Of a stretch of DNA of 64,000 nucleotides, positions 23,501-32,526 are shown piece after piece. Each line of letters opens with the position of its first letter. Position 1 is the stretch's first letter. Made by a program: the position numbers and the translations under genes. The DNA comes from Turritopsis dohrnii. Lineage: Eukaryota > Cnidaria > Hydrozoa > Anthoathecata > Oceaniidae. The stretch is from assembly GCA_027922465.2 (NCBI GenBank), contig BQMF02000039.1, positions 1,302,001 through 1,366,000 of the forward strand, read 5' to 3'. The notes under the pieces are model-generated. The model saw only the letters and a program-made list of their open reading frames with translations. It was not told where the DNA came from and searched no databases.

Positions 23501-25148
23501 TGTTGAACGTACTGGTTGCAAATGAATCTACTATGTATTGTTTTAATTTTGGGATGTTTTCTGGGACAGGTGGTACTGGGAGGGACAACGGTCGTGGAGG
23601 TGGTGGTGTGCGAATGATGTTGTTCTCGCTGTCATCTGTATTTATTGAATTTATTGCCATGGGCATTGGGTACGTTGAAGGGAGAATGTTCACTGCTAAG
23701 CAAGCCTGTTTGCTGAAATAGAGTCTATCAACTTGTTGACAAAAATATACCGGTTGTTTAGTTTCATTATCGTTGATGTTAAACCTGATAGGGAGCCATC
23801 CATGACACATCAGTTGCGAGCCTCCAACTGTTCTTACTCGTTTGTTGCACGGACGAAGGTCCCTCAGGTTCAGTTGAAGTTGTGCTAGCTGTTTCGGTCC
23901 AGCTAAACAAATATTCGCACCACTGTCAGGGAAAATGTTGACAGTGACAGGCTTGTTGTTAGGCCCCTCAAGTGTTAATGTGGCTGGTATTTCAATAAGG
24001 TCGTTTACCGAAGATATGTTTAGTGCGTTGATATGGGCCAGTAAGCCATTTGCGCTTCCAGTTTGACGGCATGCTGAGGCAAAATGATTTTGTCGTTTAC
24101 AGTTTGTGCAAATCTTACCCCAAGCAGGGCAGTGAGTGTGACGGGGGTTTGTGGTTGGTGTGCCGTGTGCTGAACTGCCACAACCAGAGCAATTCTGAGG
24201 CCATTGTTTGTTGTGCTTGTTATTTTTATTCTTTTTGTAAGCAGATATACGTGCAGCCTGTGATGTATTCTCGTTTTCGAGGTGTTGTTGATCACGTAGG
24301 GCACTTTCAAATGCTTCTGCATGAGTGGTTACATCCTCAACCGTTTTGAGTAGACTAGCCTTGGCTAGGATGTCAGTTTGAAGTGACTTGTTGTAGAGTC
24401 CATATACCAATTGATCTTTGATGTGAGATGAGGAGATATCTGCCTTGCATTGGGGGCAATCAAACTCACAGTCTACTGCAGCAGATCTGAGTCTAGTGGT
24501 GAATTCTTGCACAGACTCAGTTTCATGTTGGGTGATATTCCCAAAATTAACCCTGTGTACGGTGGGGTTAACTCGTTTGGTGACGATCAGTTCAATTTTG
24601 TTCAACATCTTCTCCTCAGTAAGGTTGAAGAAAAGAGGATGTGAGTTTATGATGGTCGTCTGAACAGAGTCTTCACAAGCACTGTATAAGAGGTCTCCAG
24701 TTTGAGATGGTGGTAGGAGAGTTATACGTTTGTAGACCTCCCAATCTGTTCGTACCTTACGAAATTGTGGGTGTGTCATTTCATTAGTGATAGATGGGAG
24801 TTTAGCAGCAGCTGTTGGTGGACGGTAGGTGGTAGAAGCATCAGTAGATGGTAGGGTTGGATCGGAAGCAGGAGTTGGTGGACCAGTTGAAGGAATTGTT
24901 TTGGCATGACGGAGGATTGCCAGAACATCACCAAGTACGGTTATGTCAAGAGTAGCTAACAGATCTGGAGTCATATCAGGGAGTGTTAATTCGTTTATTC
25001 TGCTGTTTACGAATGAGGCAGCATACATTGCCGATTCTGCAGCAGGAATGCCAGCTTGGATAAGGAAGGCTGTCCACGCAGGTTCGTCTCGGAGTCGCAG
25101 CGCCATATTCAAGTTGCCTTGATAGGGATAGACATAAGAAGGACACAA
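20580..25148 (-). CDS. Gypsy gag-pol polyprotein
   Basis: The frame encodes one 1,522-residue protein in the Metaviridae order. Residues ~1-300 are gag. Zinc-knuckle cysteines (CSGCGSSAHG, CTNCKRQNHFASACR) lie near 318-365. The aspartic protease motif FPDSGANICLAG is near 408. The reverse transcriptase spans roughly 560-780, with RRTIDYQKLN, LPQGYSASGDAYTHRMD and catalytic IVDDSLIY near 729. RNase H (CLQTDWSEQGLGYLVLQ) is near 876. The integrase HHCC finger (HSANQG ... CKDC) lies at about 1126-1156, and its catalytic core residues appear in ICADYFH, SSDGGPQF and PQSNGRAELG. A chromodomain was not seen. The first ATG lies inside the LTR; the more likely start, MALRLRDEPAW, begins two bases after the LTR edge. 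No stop or frameshift was found. Confidence 0.92.
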   Translation of the reverse strand: MCPSYVYPYQGNLNMALRLRDEPAWTAFLIQAGIPAAESAMYAASFVNSRINELTLPDMTPDLLATLDITVLGDVLAILRHAKTIPSTGPPTPASDPTLPSTDASTTYRPPTAAAKLPSITNEMTHPQFRKVRTDWEVYKRITLLPPSQTGDLLYSACEDSVQTTIINSHPLFFNLTEEKMLNKIELIVTKRVNPTVHRVNFGNITQHETESVQEFTTRLRSAAVDCEFDCPQCKADISSSHIKDQLVYGLYNKSLQTDILAKASLLKTVEDVTTHAEAFESALRDQQHLENENTSQAARISAYKKNKNNKHNKQWPQNCSGCGSSAHGTPTTNPRHTHCPAWGKICTNCKRQNHFASACRQTGSANGLLAHINALNISSVNDLIEIPATLTLEGPNNKPVTVNIFPDSGANICLAGPKQLAQLQLNLRDLRPCNKRVRTVGGSQLMCHGWLPIRFNINDNETKQPVYFCQQVDRLYFSKQACLAVNILPSTYPMPMAINSINTDDSENNIIRTPPPPRPLSLPVPPVPENIPKLKQYIVDSFATSTFNNSDLPFPSLLSTPFKLHLKPDAIPFAQHTPIPVAHHHKSMVKAQLDRDVARGIIKPVPVNTPVKWCAPMVVATKPDGSPRRTIDYQKLNSQCLRQTHYTHSPFNLASQVPPNTYKTVIDAVDGYHSVEVDDDSRHLLIFITEWGRYMPCRLPQGYSASGDAYTHRMDIITKDTPRLVKIVDDSLIYDQSIEELFYSTWDYLTLCANNGIVANLKKFQFCKKTVEFAGLKITSNGIEPSDRILTAIRNFPTPTDLTNARSWFGLVNQVAWAYSLSDIMSPFRDLIKPHSKFYWDKHLNDIFLDSKKKIIELVSDGVKSFDPAKRTCLQTDWSEQGLGYLVLQKHCDCVSDSPTCCHDGWKLIFAGSRFTKPAESKYSPTEGEALAVAWALHHSRMYTLGCTDLIVAVDHKPLLGIFNNRHLGNISNPRIQTIKEKTLAWRFTIVHCPGKWTRGPDALSRQKSSIHHIFSETSDNTCDPYASANMACEIASIYAVNELKSVTLDTVRTAGAADSKYQELIETIKEGFPDKRNQVEPAHLRNFWEVRNRLSNMDGVVLMDKRIVIPTLLRKVILDNLHSANQGNTGMRFRANKCVYWPGMDNSIRIHRANCKDCVEHAPSQPAEPLVLTPSPKYPFEQICADYFHIGGHTYISIVDRFSGWLSIYFFKEREITTKKLIEVFRNLFVAYGAPEELSSDGGPQFTSVEFKTFLKNWGINHRLSSASYPQSNGRAELGVKAAKRIIHNNLSSDGSLNTDNATRAVLQYRNTPLPEINLSPAQILLHRNLRDGVPAHPTYYLPHRDWIITANDREHAYASRNQKLLENYNAHAHDLPALPIGADVVVQNVRNRKHWDKYGQIVEVLPNRQYQIRMFPSGRVTLQNRRFIRQIEKLTPDIIPSKGDQKSQDTVLPLPPNPEEPPTNPEEPRLEVRNDIPVTAPITTPSKNTIDTTRHIPRALKNLQDFNAPGLKEAIGQRR

Positions 25149-25235
25149 GTTGTATGTTTATAGTATATAGGCTAGTCTAAAGGTAATATACATTAAGGTT
25201 AGTAAGTTAGTAACAAAAAGCATAAATGTTCATTA
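25107..25235 (-). repeat. Gypsy LTR (5' in element orientation)
   Basis: 129 bp, identical by eye to 20454-20582. On the minus strand it is followed directly by TGGCGCTGCGACTCCGAG, a possible tRNA primer-binding site that would lie inside the start of gag. Confidence 0.9.
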
Positions 25236-26531
25236 ACATCTCTAAGGCATTCGACAAGGTTTGGCATCATGGCCTTCTTCACAAGTGGAAGTCTTATGGC
25301 ATTTCTGGTTCACTCTTGAATCTTATTAAGTCTTTTCTTAGTGGCAGGAGTATTAAGGTAGTTCTCGATGGTCATTCGTCTTCTTACTCTATTAATTCAG
25401 GGGTGCCTCAAGGTTCTGTTCCTGGTCCAACCCTCTTTCTCATTTTCATCAACGACCTTCCTGATTGTATTCTCAGTAAACTTGCTATTTACGCTGACAA
25501 CACTACTCTTTACTCGTCTCTTGAAAGGACTAAGGACTTGTTTAATAAGGTTGAAATGGCTGCTGAGTTGCAGGTCGACCTTAGGACAGTAGTTGAATGG
25601 GGTCAGAAATGGTTGGTTTCCTTCAATGCTTCGAAAACTAAGCTTCTCTCTATTTATTGCTTCAAGGACCCCGTAACTCCTTCTGTTTTTATGAACTTGC
25701 AGAATCATCTCATGTTCGTCTTCTAGATTTAACCTTCACAAAGAATTTCACATGGAATTCTTACATCGAGTCCATTGCTAAATCTGCTGCTATGAAGGTT
25801 GGCTCACTTTTCCGGGTCCATCACTTTTCTGCTGAATCTATCATTTACATGTTTAAGGCCTCTATTCGCCCTTGTCTAGAGTATTGCTGCCACCTTTGGG
25901 CTGGAGCCTCTGCTCATTGTCTCCATGTTCTCGATCGTATTCAGAAGCGCTTAGTTAAGTTAGTTGGCCCTGTTCTTTGTACTAATCTTCACCCCCTCTG
26001 ACATCGGAGAAACGTTGCTTCCCTGTCTCTTTTCTATAAATACTTTCATGGGCATTGTTCAGATGACTTGCATCAACTGACCCCTTCTCCTAAGACTTTC
26101 TCTTGGAACACTTGTCTCTCTTCGAATTCTCATCCTTTGACTGTTCAGGTCCCAACTTGCCATAAGAACTTTTATTCATCTAGCTTTTTCCCTTGGACTG
26201 CTCGCCTCTGGAATTCTCTCCCTCTTAGTTGTTTTCCTGCTGAGTATGATCTGCAATCTTTTAAATCCAAAGTTAACTGCCACCTTGCTCTGTCTTTATA
26301 ACTCTTCTTCCTTTTCTCATCTTTCTCATCTGTCTTTATAACTCTTCTTCCTTTTCTCTTCTTGTAGCTCTCTGCCTAGTGGTGGCTTCGACCTTGCAGG
26401 GAGCAACCCAATTAAAAAAAAAAGAAGGCAGACAATCCCATAAATTTGTTCACTTTTTATCTTTTTCTCTCTCTGATTTTTTTTATTCATTATTCTTTTG
26501 TTCTCATTGTCATTAGTTAAGTGTTCTATAA

Positions 26532-26924
26532 AGCTTGGTTCAGACCTGACGATTATGACGATTCAAAAAAATCAATCGTCGTAATCACCAATTGCCAGGT
26601 CTGAACACTTCTCAAGTATGTCAAAATACTAATTTCAAAATCGCTTCAAACACACGGTACTTCATTCCCTTGTTAAGTTTGAACTTCTTTGTAAAATTTA
26701 AAGCATGTGCCCACACGAACTTAAAACAATAGAATTGATGTAAAATTCAATAGATTTTTACATACAATAGAGCGACTACGACGATAAAATATCAAAAGTT
26801 TTTGATATTTTTTTTTTACTGTAAACACCAGGCATTTATGACGATTGCAAAAGTGTTCACATTGGACGATTACGACTATTACACAAAATTTTAATCGTTG
26901 TAATCGTCAGGTCTGAACCAGGCT
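26532..26924. mobile_element. MITE with TAA duplication (PIF/Harbinger-like), copy 1
   Basis: This 393-bp element has TIRs beginning AGCTTGGTTCAGACCTGACG and ending in the inverted form (CAGGTCTGAACCAGGCT), flanked by TAA at 26529-26531 and 26925-26927. Inside are repeated GACGATT words in both orientations (CGATTATGACGATT, AATCGTCGTAATC). A larger relative lies at 31311-31973. There is no coding content. Confidence 0.85.
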
Positions 26925-27270
26925 TAACTAATTCTTTTGTATTATAATTGTTTTTTTGTCAAGGGTATTGTGATTTAATTTTCTACTTCATAAGATTTCA
27001 CGGTTCAATAATTTTCTTTAAGAGAAATCACACAATTTTTACTTGTTGTAGTGTACCAAATACTTATTATCTAAATATGTTGGCTGGCCTTTCAGCTTAT
27101 CAAATCTTAATATGAGTAGGATATATGATAATATGTTATAAAGATGTATAAGCTTCAATAATTATATTCCAGACAATACACTGGAAGGTTATGTCTTTGT
27201 TTATTTACTTTTCTCTTGGATTATGTTTGGTTAGTAATGTCTTGTAATTTTTCATTTTAGTTTCAATCTT
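26925..27270. other. Non-coding stretch
   Basis: AT-rich sequence between a MITE and a Penelope-like remnant; no feature was seen. Confidence 0.5.
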
Positions 27271-28000
27271 TGCCACCATGTAATGAAATAAATCTATTGA
27301 AACAAGCCAAAACAGCAAATTTGCATTTCACATATATACCAATACGCAATGTTTAGGGAAGAATTTTTCATTTAGGCAAAGTAAACATCTTTTCGATTCT
27401 GGTGTGTATTATTTAGCTTTGGTAATTATTTTCTGAGATATGGTTGGTGTTCCGTTCTTTCTTTTATATCCCAAACTTCTGTTGAAAGTGCTGTGTTGTT
27501 TTCGTATTTTTTCAGGCATAATGATGTATTATGACTAAACCCTTTCTTAAACGATATTTCACAAAGTCCAATTATATTTCTTTTCTTTGTAATTTGGCAA
27601 ATCAGTTTTTATGGTAGCTTCATAAACAATGTTTGAGGTAAGGCATTTTTGGTTCAGGGGACGGACATGCTCCTTTTGTGCGCAATTGCGGGATCTTTCA
27701 TTTTCATTTGTGTTAGTTGGATGAATTATCTTCTTGTTATGGGTATCAATGTTCAATTTCACATTTGGCATACAGCTATAGCTAACTTTGATGTTGTTTT
27801 TATTAAAAAGTTTGTGATATTTGTGATTTTGGGGAAAGTGTTTGTTTATTAGTTTTAGAAATCTGCCGATGTTTGTTTGTTTTTGTTGTATGGGAGATTA
27901 AACCAAATGATCTTTCTTTTTCTTTGGTTTTGTTGTTGATTTCTGGTGTATATTGGAATTCAAGATTGTATCCTGATCTTTCTAGTGCTTCTTTATAGTA
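27270..28000 (-). pseudogene. Penelope-like element remnant (GIY-YIG region)
   Basis: Read on the minus strand, fragments give CLTSNIVYEATI followed by TDLPNYKEKKYN (27771-27559). Further along, in other frames, come a LSTEVWDIKER-like block and YTPESKRCLLCLNEKFF. This order, a cysteine-rich start, then N-I-V-Y-x-A-T-I, then K-x-Y-x-G, is characteristic of the GIY-YIG endonuclease domain at the C-terminus of Penelope-like retroelements. The frame is broken at the GIY-YIG motif itself (YNWTL then stop). It is a decayed fragment with no reverse transcriptase visible. Confidence 0.65.
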
Positions 28001-28025
28001 TGGTGTGATTTGCGAAAAGATGTGT

Positions 28026-28475
28026 TCGTCGGATGATAGATTAGATAAATGGGTTTGTATTATTAATGGGATTTTATTTATTTATTTATTTATTTATTTA
28101 CTTGTTTATTTATTTATTTATTTTGTTTATCCTTGGTACCAACCTAGGGCATTGCCAGTGAGCCAGCAGGGCGGTCCACAACCAGTGGACAAGCCGGGCG
28201 CCGACTTTGACGTAAGGGCCTCACATGTTGTAGACTTTTAAGTGCTACTATTACTGTGAGAGATCCAACGCTGGAAGCGGCCGCACATTGTTGTTTGGCA
28301 AGCTAGGCGTTATGGGATCTAAGTTTACCCTCACCCCAACCACTATGCTTGAGGACGAACTAGTGCTGGCAGACTTGACATCCACACAGCTCGGATAGAT
28401 GTTGCTATTTGTCCATTGTGTGCACCACAAGTACTATTATGAAGTATTGTGATATTGCACATATAGACCCCATAT

Positions 28476-28514
<39 letters not shown>

Positions 28515-28566
28515 TTATAAATATATACAATACCAACCTGTTTATCTAATCTCTCATCCGACATGT
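28026..28566. mobile_element. Inverted-repeat element with flanking (ATTT)n microsatellites
   Basis: The left end (GTCGGATGATAGATTAGATA at 28028) is inverted at the right end (TATCTAATCTCTCATCCGAC near 28541-28561), with similarity continuing about 38 bp inward. Just inside each end is an (ATTT)n tract (28076-28122 and 28468-28516). The core is unusually GC-rich for this window, with CCAGCAGGGCGG, CCGGGCGCCGAC and a GCGGCCGC octamer. No coding frame is evident. It lies between the Penelope-like remnant and CLN3 and may supply upstream sequence to CLN3. Confidence 0.65.
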
Positions 28567-28635
28567 AAATTGTCCTTTAAGTAACCTTCGAAAACTATAT
28601 AAGTCCATTATGATTGTTATGATTATAATTTAGAA

Positions 28636-29922
28636 ATGAACACCAGTGACCACGCAGCTTTATTGGCCAATGAAGAACCTGGCAACTTCACATACCAAAG
28701 TAATGATGATAATAATAATGCTGGAGATCAGGATGTCAAAGAACTAAAACGTAACCTTTTGGGGTTTTGGCTAATAGGATTATGTAATAATTTTGGTTAT
28801 GTTGTAATGCTTAGTGCAGCATATGATATTTTATCTGAACAACAAGGAGAAAAATCAGTTAACCATACCTCCAATGGGTTCCACTGTAATCCCACCTCAA
28901 CCGGAATGGTTTTACTTGCAGATATTTTGCCCACATTGATTATAAAACTCACTGCTCCATTTTATATGCAGAATATCAACTACCATATTCGTGTTCTCCT
29001 TGTTGTTCTTCTTGTGAGTTCAAGTTTGCTTACTGTTGCATACTCACAATCTGTGGCCGTCAGCCTATTTGGTGTTGTTATGGCTAGTGCAAGCTCTGGC
29101 CTTGGAGAAATTACTTTTCTAAGTATATCTACCCATTTCATGACAACTACAGTTTCTGCATGGTCATCTGGAACTGGTATGGCGGGAGTTGCTGGCGCTT
29201 TAAGTTATGCTGGTTTGAAAGCTGTTGGCTTATCCAGTCGTAACACACTTCTGGTTTTGCTCATTGTACCTGCCATTTTGGTTGTTGCTTTTTGGGTTCT
29301 CTTGAAAATGCCGCCTTCTATTAAACTGTCAACAAAATCATCAGAGCCATTGTTGAAATCACATGATTTGTTATCTAATCGTGGACAAGACAAAACCAAG
29401 TACATGTCTCTGAAAGCGAAAATTCAGCTGATCATTCCATTGCTGAAGTACATGGTTCCATTGTTTCTTGTTTACCTGGCTGAGTACACAATCAATCAAG
29501 GCCTATACGAGTTGATATATTATAAGATGTCTTGGCTGAAACAGGATGACCAATATCGTTGGTTTCAAGTCATCTATCAGGTCGGTGTTTTTATCTCACG
29601 TTCATCGGCTAATATCATTCGAATCAAAAAAATCCTTGTTCCAGTTGTGATCCAGTACGTGATACTTGTGGTATTGTTAACAGAGGTCAGCCTCACTTAC
29701 ATTCCATCTATCTGGATAACATTTTTAATTATATTATTAGAAGGTTTGTGTGGTGGATCTGTCTATGTGAATGCTTTTTATCTAATATCTGAAGAAGTAC
29801 CTGCAGATGTTCGTGAATTTTCCATGGGTGTTGCTAGTGTATCTGACTCTTTTGGTATTGCAGTTGCTGGTGCAATTTCTTTACCAATTCATGATGCATT
29901 ATGTAAAATGAAGTTAAGATGA
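28636..29922 (+). CDS. CLN3: Battenin (CLN3), single exon
   Basis: CLN3 is a polytopic lysosomal/endosomal membrane protein (Batten disease protein). In mammals it is needed for clearance of glycerophosphodiesters; its exact transport activity is still debated. The 428-residue frame is close to the human length (438) and open from MNTSDHAALLANEEPG to IHDALCKMKLR. It shows about eleven hydrophobic segments. Family blocks include FWLIGLCNNFGYVVMLSAAY, LADILPTLIIKLTAPF, YLAEYTINQGLYELIYY and the C-terminal EEVPADVREFSMGVASVSD. An acidic N-terminal tail precedes the first membrane segment, and NHTS in the first lumenal loop is a glycosylation sequon. It has no introns, unlike most genes here. The start ATG follows AG by two bases (ATAATTTAG then AA). 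Confidence 0.95.
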   Translation: MNTSDHAALLANEEPGNFTYQSNDDNNNAGDQDVKELKRNLLGFWLIGLCNNFGYVVMLSAAYDILSEQQGEKSVNHTSNGFHCNPTSTGMVLLADILPTLIIKLTAPFYMQNINYHIRVLLVVLLVSSSLLTVAYSQSVAVSLFGVVMASASSGLGEITFLSISTHFMTTTVSAWSSGTGMAGVAGALSYAGLKAVGLSSRNTLLVLLIVPAILVVAFWVLLKMPPSIKLSTKSSEPLLKSHDLLSNRGQDKTKYMSLKAKIQLIIPLLKYMVPLFLVYLAEYTINQGLYELIYYKMSWLKQDDQYRWFQVIYQVGVFISRSSANIIRIKKILVPVVIQYVILVVLLTEVSLTYIPSIWITFLIILLEGLCGGSVYVNAFYLISEEVPADVREFSMGVASVSDSFGIAVAGAISLPIHDALCKMKLR

Positions 29923-30655
29923 GCATCTTTTTTAATACCTTCACCATAAAATTATTTCACTTTAAGGACATTTTCATATTTTTGCATTATATTATATTAC
30001 ATTAAGTGGTTGATCATGGATAATCAGATGTATCCTTTTCGATTAATTGAGTTTTCCAGGTTTCATGCCTGTTTCGTTTTTAATTTCATTTTTATAGAAT
30101 TGTATTTTTAATGAATAATCAATTATTATAAGTTTTAAATTTTACTAGCATATATCAAAATCCTTTATTACCCGGTTCATCTAATCTTTCACGCAGTGTC
30201 GTAGAGTTTCTAATTTGTAAAGTATATAATTATTGAAATTTTTAAATAGTTGTAAAGGGAATTTTAAAACTTTCATATTGTATTGTAATCAATTGTATTG
30301 TAATCAAGGCATGAATTCAGGTCTTTTGTCTTTACTGTGCGTCCCTGTTTATATAGAAATGTTGATGTTATAATCAACTTTACACACCTGTTTGTATGGA
30401 AGTGTTGATGTTATAATCGTTACACACAAGTACGTGTTCAACTGATTGTTTACACACAGTACAAAAACCGTGAAAAATGAACTGTATTTCATTAAAATCA
30501 AAGCATTACCAAATTATTGACAAAGCTATATTTGAAAATGGACTTTTGTCTTTTTTCCTTTAACATACTGGGCTTGTCATCTCGTTTTCTTTTGTTATCC
30601 AAACCTGTTCTGAATTTCTTTGTGACTTGACTTTACAGAATTTAAATACTGGCAA
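29923..30655. other. Intergenic/5'-UTR region between CLN3 and MRPS12
   Basis: AT-rich and without coding signal. It has two short near-repeats at about 30350-30425 containing GTTGATGTTATAATC. A polypyrimidine tract and CTTTACAG at 30631-30638 form a good splice acceptor just upstream of the MRPS12 start. Confidence 0.6.
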
Positions 30656-31219
30656 ATGGCTTTAACATATGCAGTGAAACGAACAATGTGCTGTTTCATC
30701 AAAGATGCGTCACAATCGGTGTTCATATCACCTTTGAAACATTCTAATTTGTTGTTATTGACCAGATGTCATCATTTGTATGGCTCGAAATTAACTAATA
30801 CCAAAGTCAGCAGTTTGGTTAACAAAGTTCAAAACATCCCATCCTTGCCATCAGCAACACAGCCAGCTTACAACCAAGTTAGACATTTGCCGACTTTAAA
30901 CCAAATCAGACGACAAAAACCGAGAACGAAGCGAAAAAGGCCGAAAAAGATCGTCCCTTTGAATCGAAGAATTCTATTTGGTCCTCAACGAAAAGGTGTT
31001 TGTGTGAAAAATGTTGTTCGAACCCCACGGAAGCCGAACTCTGCGCAAAGAAAATGCGCTATACTCAGGCTAAATAATGGAAAACTTATTACAGCCTATA
31101 TTCCTGGCGAAAAGGCGAACTTGCAGGAACATGGTGTGGTGTTGTTTCGAGGAGGACGAGTTCAAGACTGCCCTGGACTGAAATACAAGATCATTCGAGG
31201 TGTCTATGATATGAACTAA
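30656..31219 (+). CDS. MRPS12: Mitochondrial ribosomal protein S12 (uS12m)
   Basis: This is the universal small-subunit protein uS12 in its mitochondrial form, located at the decoding centre. The frame is 187 residues. About 85 residues form an extended N-terminus rich in basic and hydroxylated residues, consistent with a mitochondrial presequence. The S12 domain follows: [79 protein letters not shown] and [17 protein letters not shown]. The KPNSA and [12 protein letters not shown] signatures are intact. At 187 residues it is longer than the human protein (138), with the extra length all N-terminal. The ATG lies 17 bases after a strong acceptor-like CTTTACAG, implying a 5'-UTR intron or trans-splice site. 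It lies downstream of CLN3 in the same direction, 733 bp away. Confidence 0.95.
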   Translation: MALTYAVKRTMCCFIKDASQSVFISPLKHSNLLLLTRCHHLYGSKLTNTKVSSLVNKVQNIPSLPSATQPAYNQVRHLPTLNQIRRQKPRTKRKRPKKIVPLNRRILFGPQRKGVCVKNVVRTPRKPNSAQRKCAILRLNNGKLITAYIPGEKANLQEHGVVLFRGGRVQDCPGLKYKIIRGVYDMN

Positions 31220-31310
31220 ACTATTCGTATAATACCTACCTGTATATAAAACATTTGTGCAACGATAGATATAGATTATAATTTCTTGCTCACATATTTA
31301 CATACATTTA

Positions 31311-31973
31311 AGCCTGGATTAGACCTGACGATTACGACGATTGAAAAAAAAATCAATCGTCGTAATCGCCAATCGCCAGGTCTGAACAATGTCAACTATC
31401 CCAAAATACTAAAGTACGTTTCAAATGAACTTGCACAGTTTTTATAAAATGCTTGGCAAAGTTATGAGATATCTCAAGAAAATTTTTTGCGCTGTGTCAA
31501 GCTTAAAAGGCACTTTTTCATGATATAAAAAATTTGGAAGAATAATGAAAATGGACGAAGAAAAACGAAGATGAAAAAAAACGAGCTTTTTATAGCAAAG
31601 AGCAAAACAGTTCAATTTTTTGTGAGACAAACTTCAATTTTTGACCGTTCAAAAGGCGAAATAAGTTTTCAAAAAAGTGAAATAGATCGCAAGATATAAT
31701 CCTTTAAAGCACACGATACTTCTTTCCCTTGTTAAGTTTGAACTTCTTTGTAAAATTTGATACACGCGCCTTCACCATCTTAAAACAATAGAATTGACGT
31801 GAAATTCAATAGATTTTTACATACAATAGAGCGACTGCGATGATAAAATATCAAAAAAATTTTATATTTTGTCGTCGTAAACGCCAGGCGTTTATTACGA
31901 TGATTACAAAAGTGTTCACATTCGGCGATTTAGACGATTACATTAAATTTAATCGTCAAGTCTGAACCAGGCT
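31311..31973. mobile_element. MITE with TTA duplication (PIF/Harbinger-like), copy 2
   Basis: This is a larger relative (663 bp) of the element at 26532-26924. TIRs AGCCTGG...CCAGGCT are flanked by TTA at 31308-31310 and 31974-31976. Both copies share the GACGATTACGACGATT words and the internal block ACTTCTTTCCCTTGTTAAG or its variant. About 300 bp present here near 31400-31690 are missing from copy 1. There is no coding content. It lies in the MRPS12 3' flank. Confidence 0.85.
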
Positions 31974-31976
31974 TTA

Positions 31977-32526
31977 AAGGCCCTGGACCACAAAACTCCC
32001 CAAATCACCAATTTTCAAAAATTGAACACACACAGACGACATTCCGTGAATAAAAACATTTTTCATAAGCATTTACTGTCGACTCGGAGGAACATTTTGA
32101 CCTTTACGTAAGTGACAGGGAAGAATCGTACGTACACAGTCTCACACAACATGTTTTTTTAGGGAAAATGTATGAGAACGTTTGACCAATGTCATTGTGG
32201 TGTATTGTTTAAAATAAGCGAAGAGGTTTTGGAGGTGATTTTTGTCATGTCGAAGATAGAATGTTCTTCGATGAACAGTTGCCTGGTGATGTTTGGATTT
32301 ATTCCTGTCACAGATCTTGTTTCAAGTTAGGTCATGTATTCAATGGGACGAGTTTGAAGACAGATGATTCTTATATTCACCGCAAAACTTTGCTAGTTGC
32401 AGCAGGTAGATGAACTGTTGTTGTAGGATTGACTCAGTGGTAGGATTGACTCAGTGGTAGGATTGACTCAGTGGGAGGGAAAACGCGTGTAGAAGTTAAA
32501 TCTTTCACAACAATTTTTTCACACAT
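31977..32526. other. Intergenic region with tandem TGACTCA repeat
   Basis: Non-coding region downstream of MRPS12 (+) and of the CXorf65-like gene (-). It holds the three-unit tandem repeat at 32423-32473; otherwise nothing is recognisable. Confidence 0.6.
32423..32473. repeat. Three tandem 17-bp units, each with a TGACTCA (AP-1-type) site
   Basis: The unit GTAGGATTGACTCAGTG is repeated three times without mismatch (32423-32439, 32440-32456, 32457-32473). Each contains TGACTCA, the consensus recognised by bZIP AP-1 factors in animals. A regulatory role is inference; a simple slippage repeat would look the same. Confidence 0.8.

Larger units (their letters stand above)
20454..25235 (-). mobile_element. 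Gypsy-type LTR retrotransposon, apparently intact and young
   Basis: The element inserted into LINE copy A, duplicating ACATCT (20448-20453 and 25236-25241). Its two 129-bp LTRs (20454-20582 and 25107-25235) look identical base for base, so insertion was recent. It carries a single uninterrupted gag-pol frame of about 1,500 residues. Removing it restores the LINE reading at ALDISKAFDKV. Confidence 0.92.
19340..26424 (+). mobile_element. LINE (copy A), 5'-truncated, split by a Gypsy element
   Basis: Two segments (19340-20453 and 25236-26424) form one LINE copy when the Gypsy insert is removed; they align with copy B at 57120-59370. The upstream part covers the end of the endonuclease (C-SDHSV block) and the linker. 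The downstream part covers the reverse-transcriptase core, with a catalytic box reading YADN instead of YADD, and a C-terminal W-N-S-L-P domain ending near 26300. The 3' end is GGGAGCAACCCAATT followed by A-rich sequence. Stop codons and frameshifts break the frame, including a stop at about 19910 shared with copy B, so both copies descend from an already defective or multi-ORF source. Confidence 0.85.
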
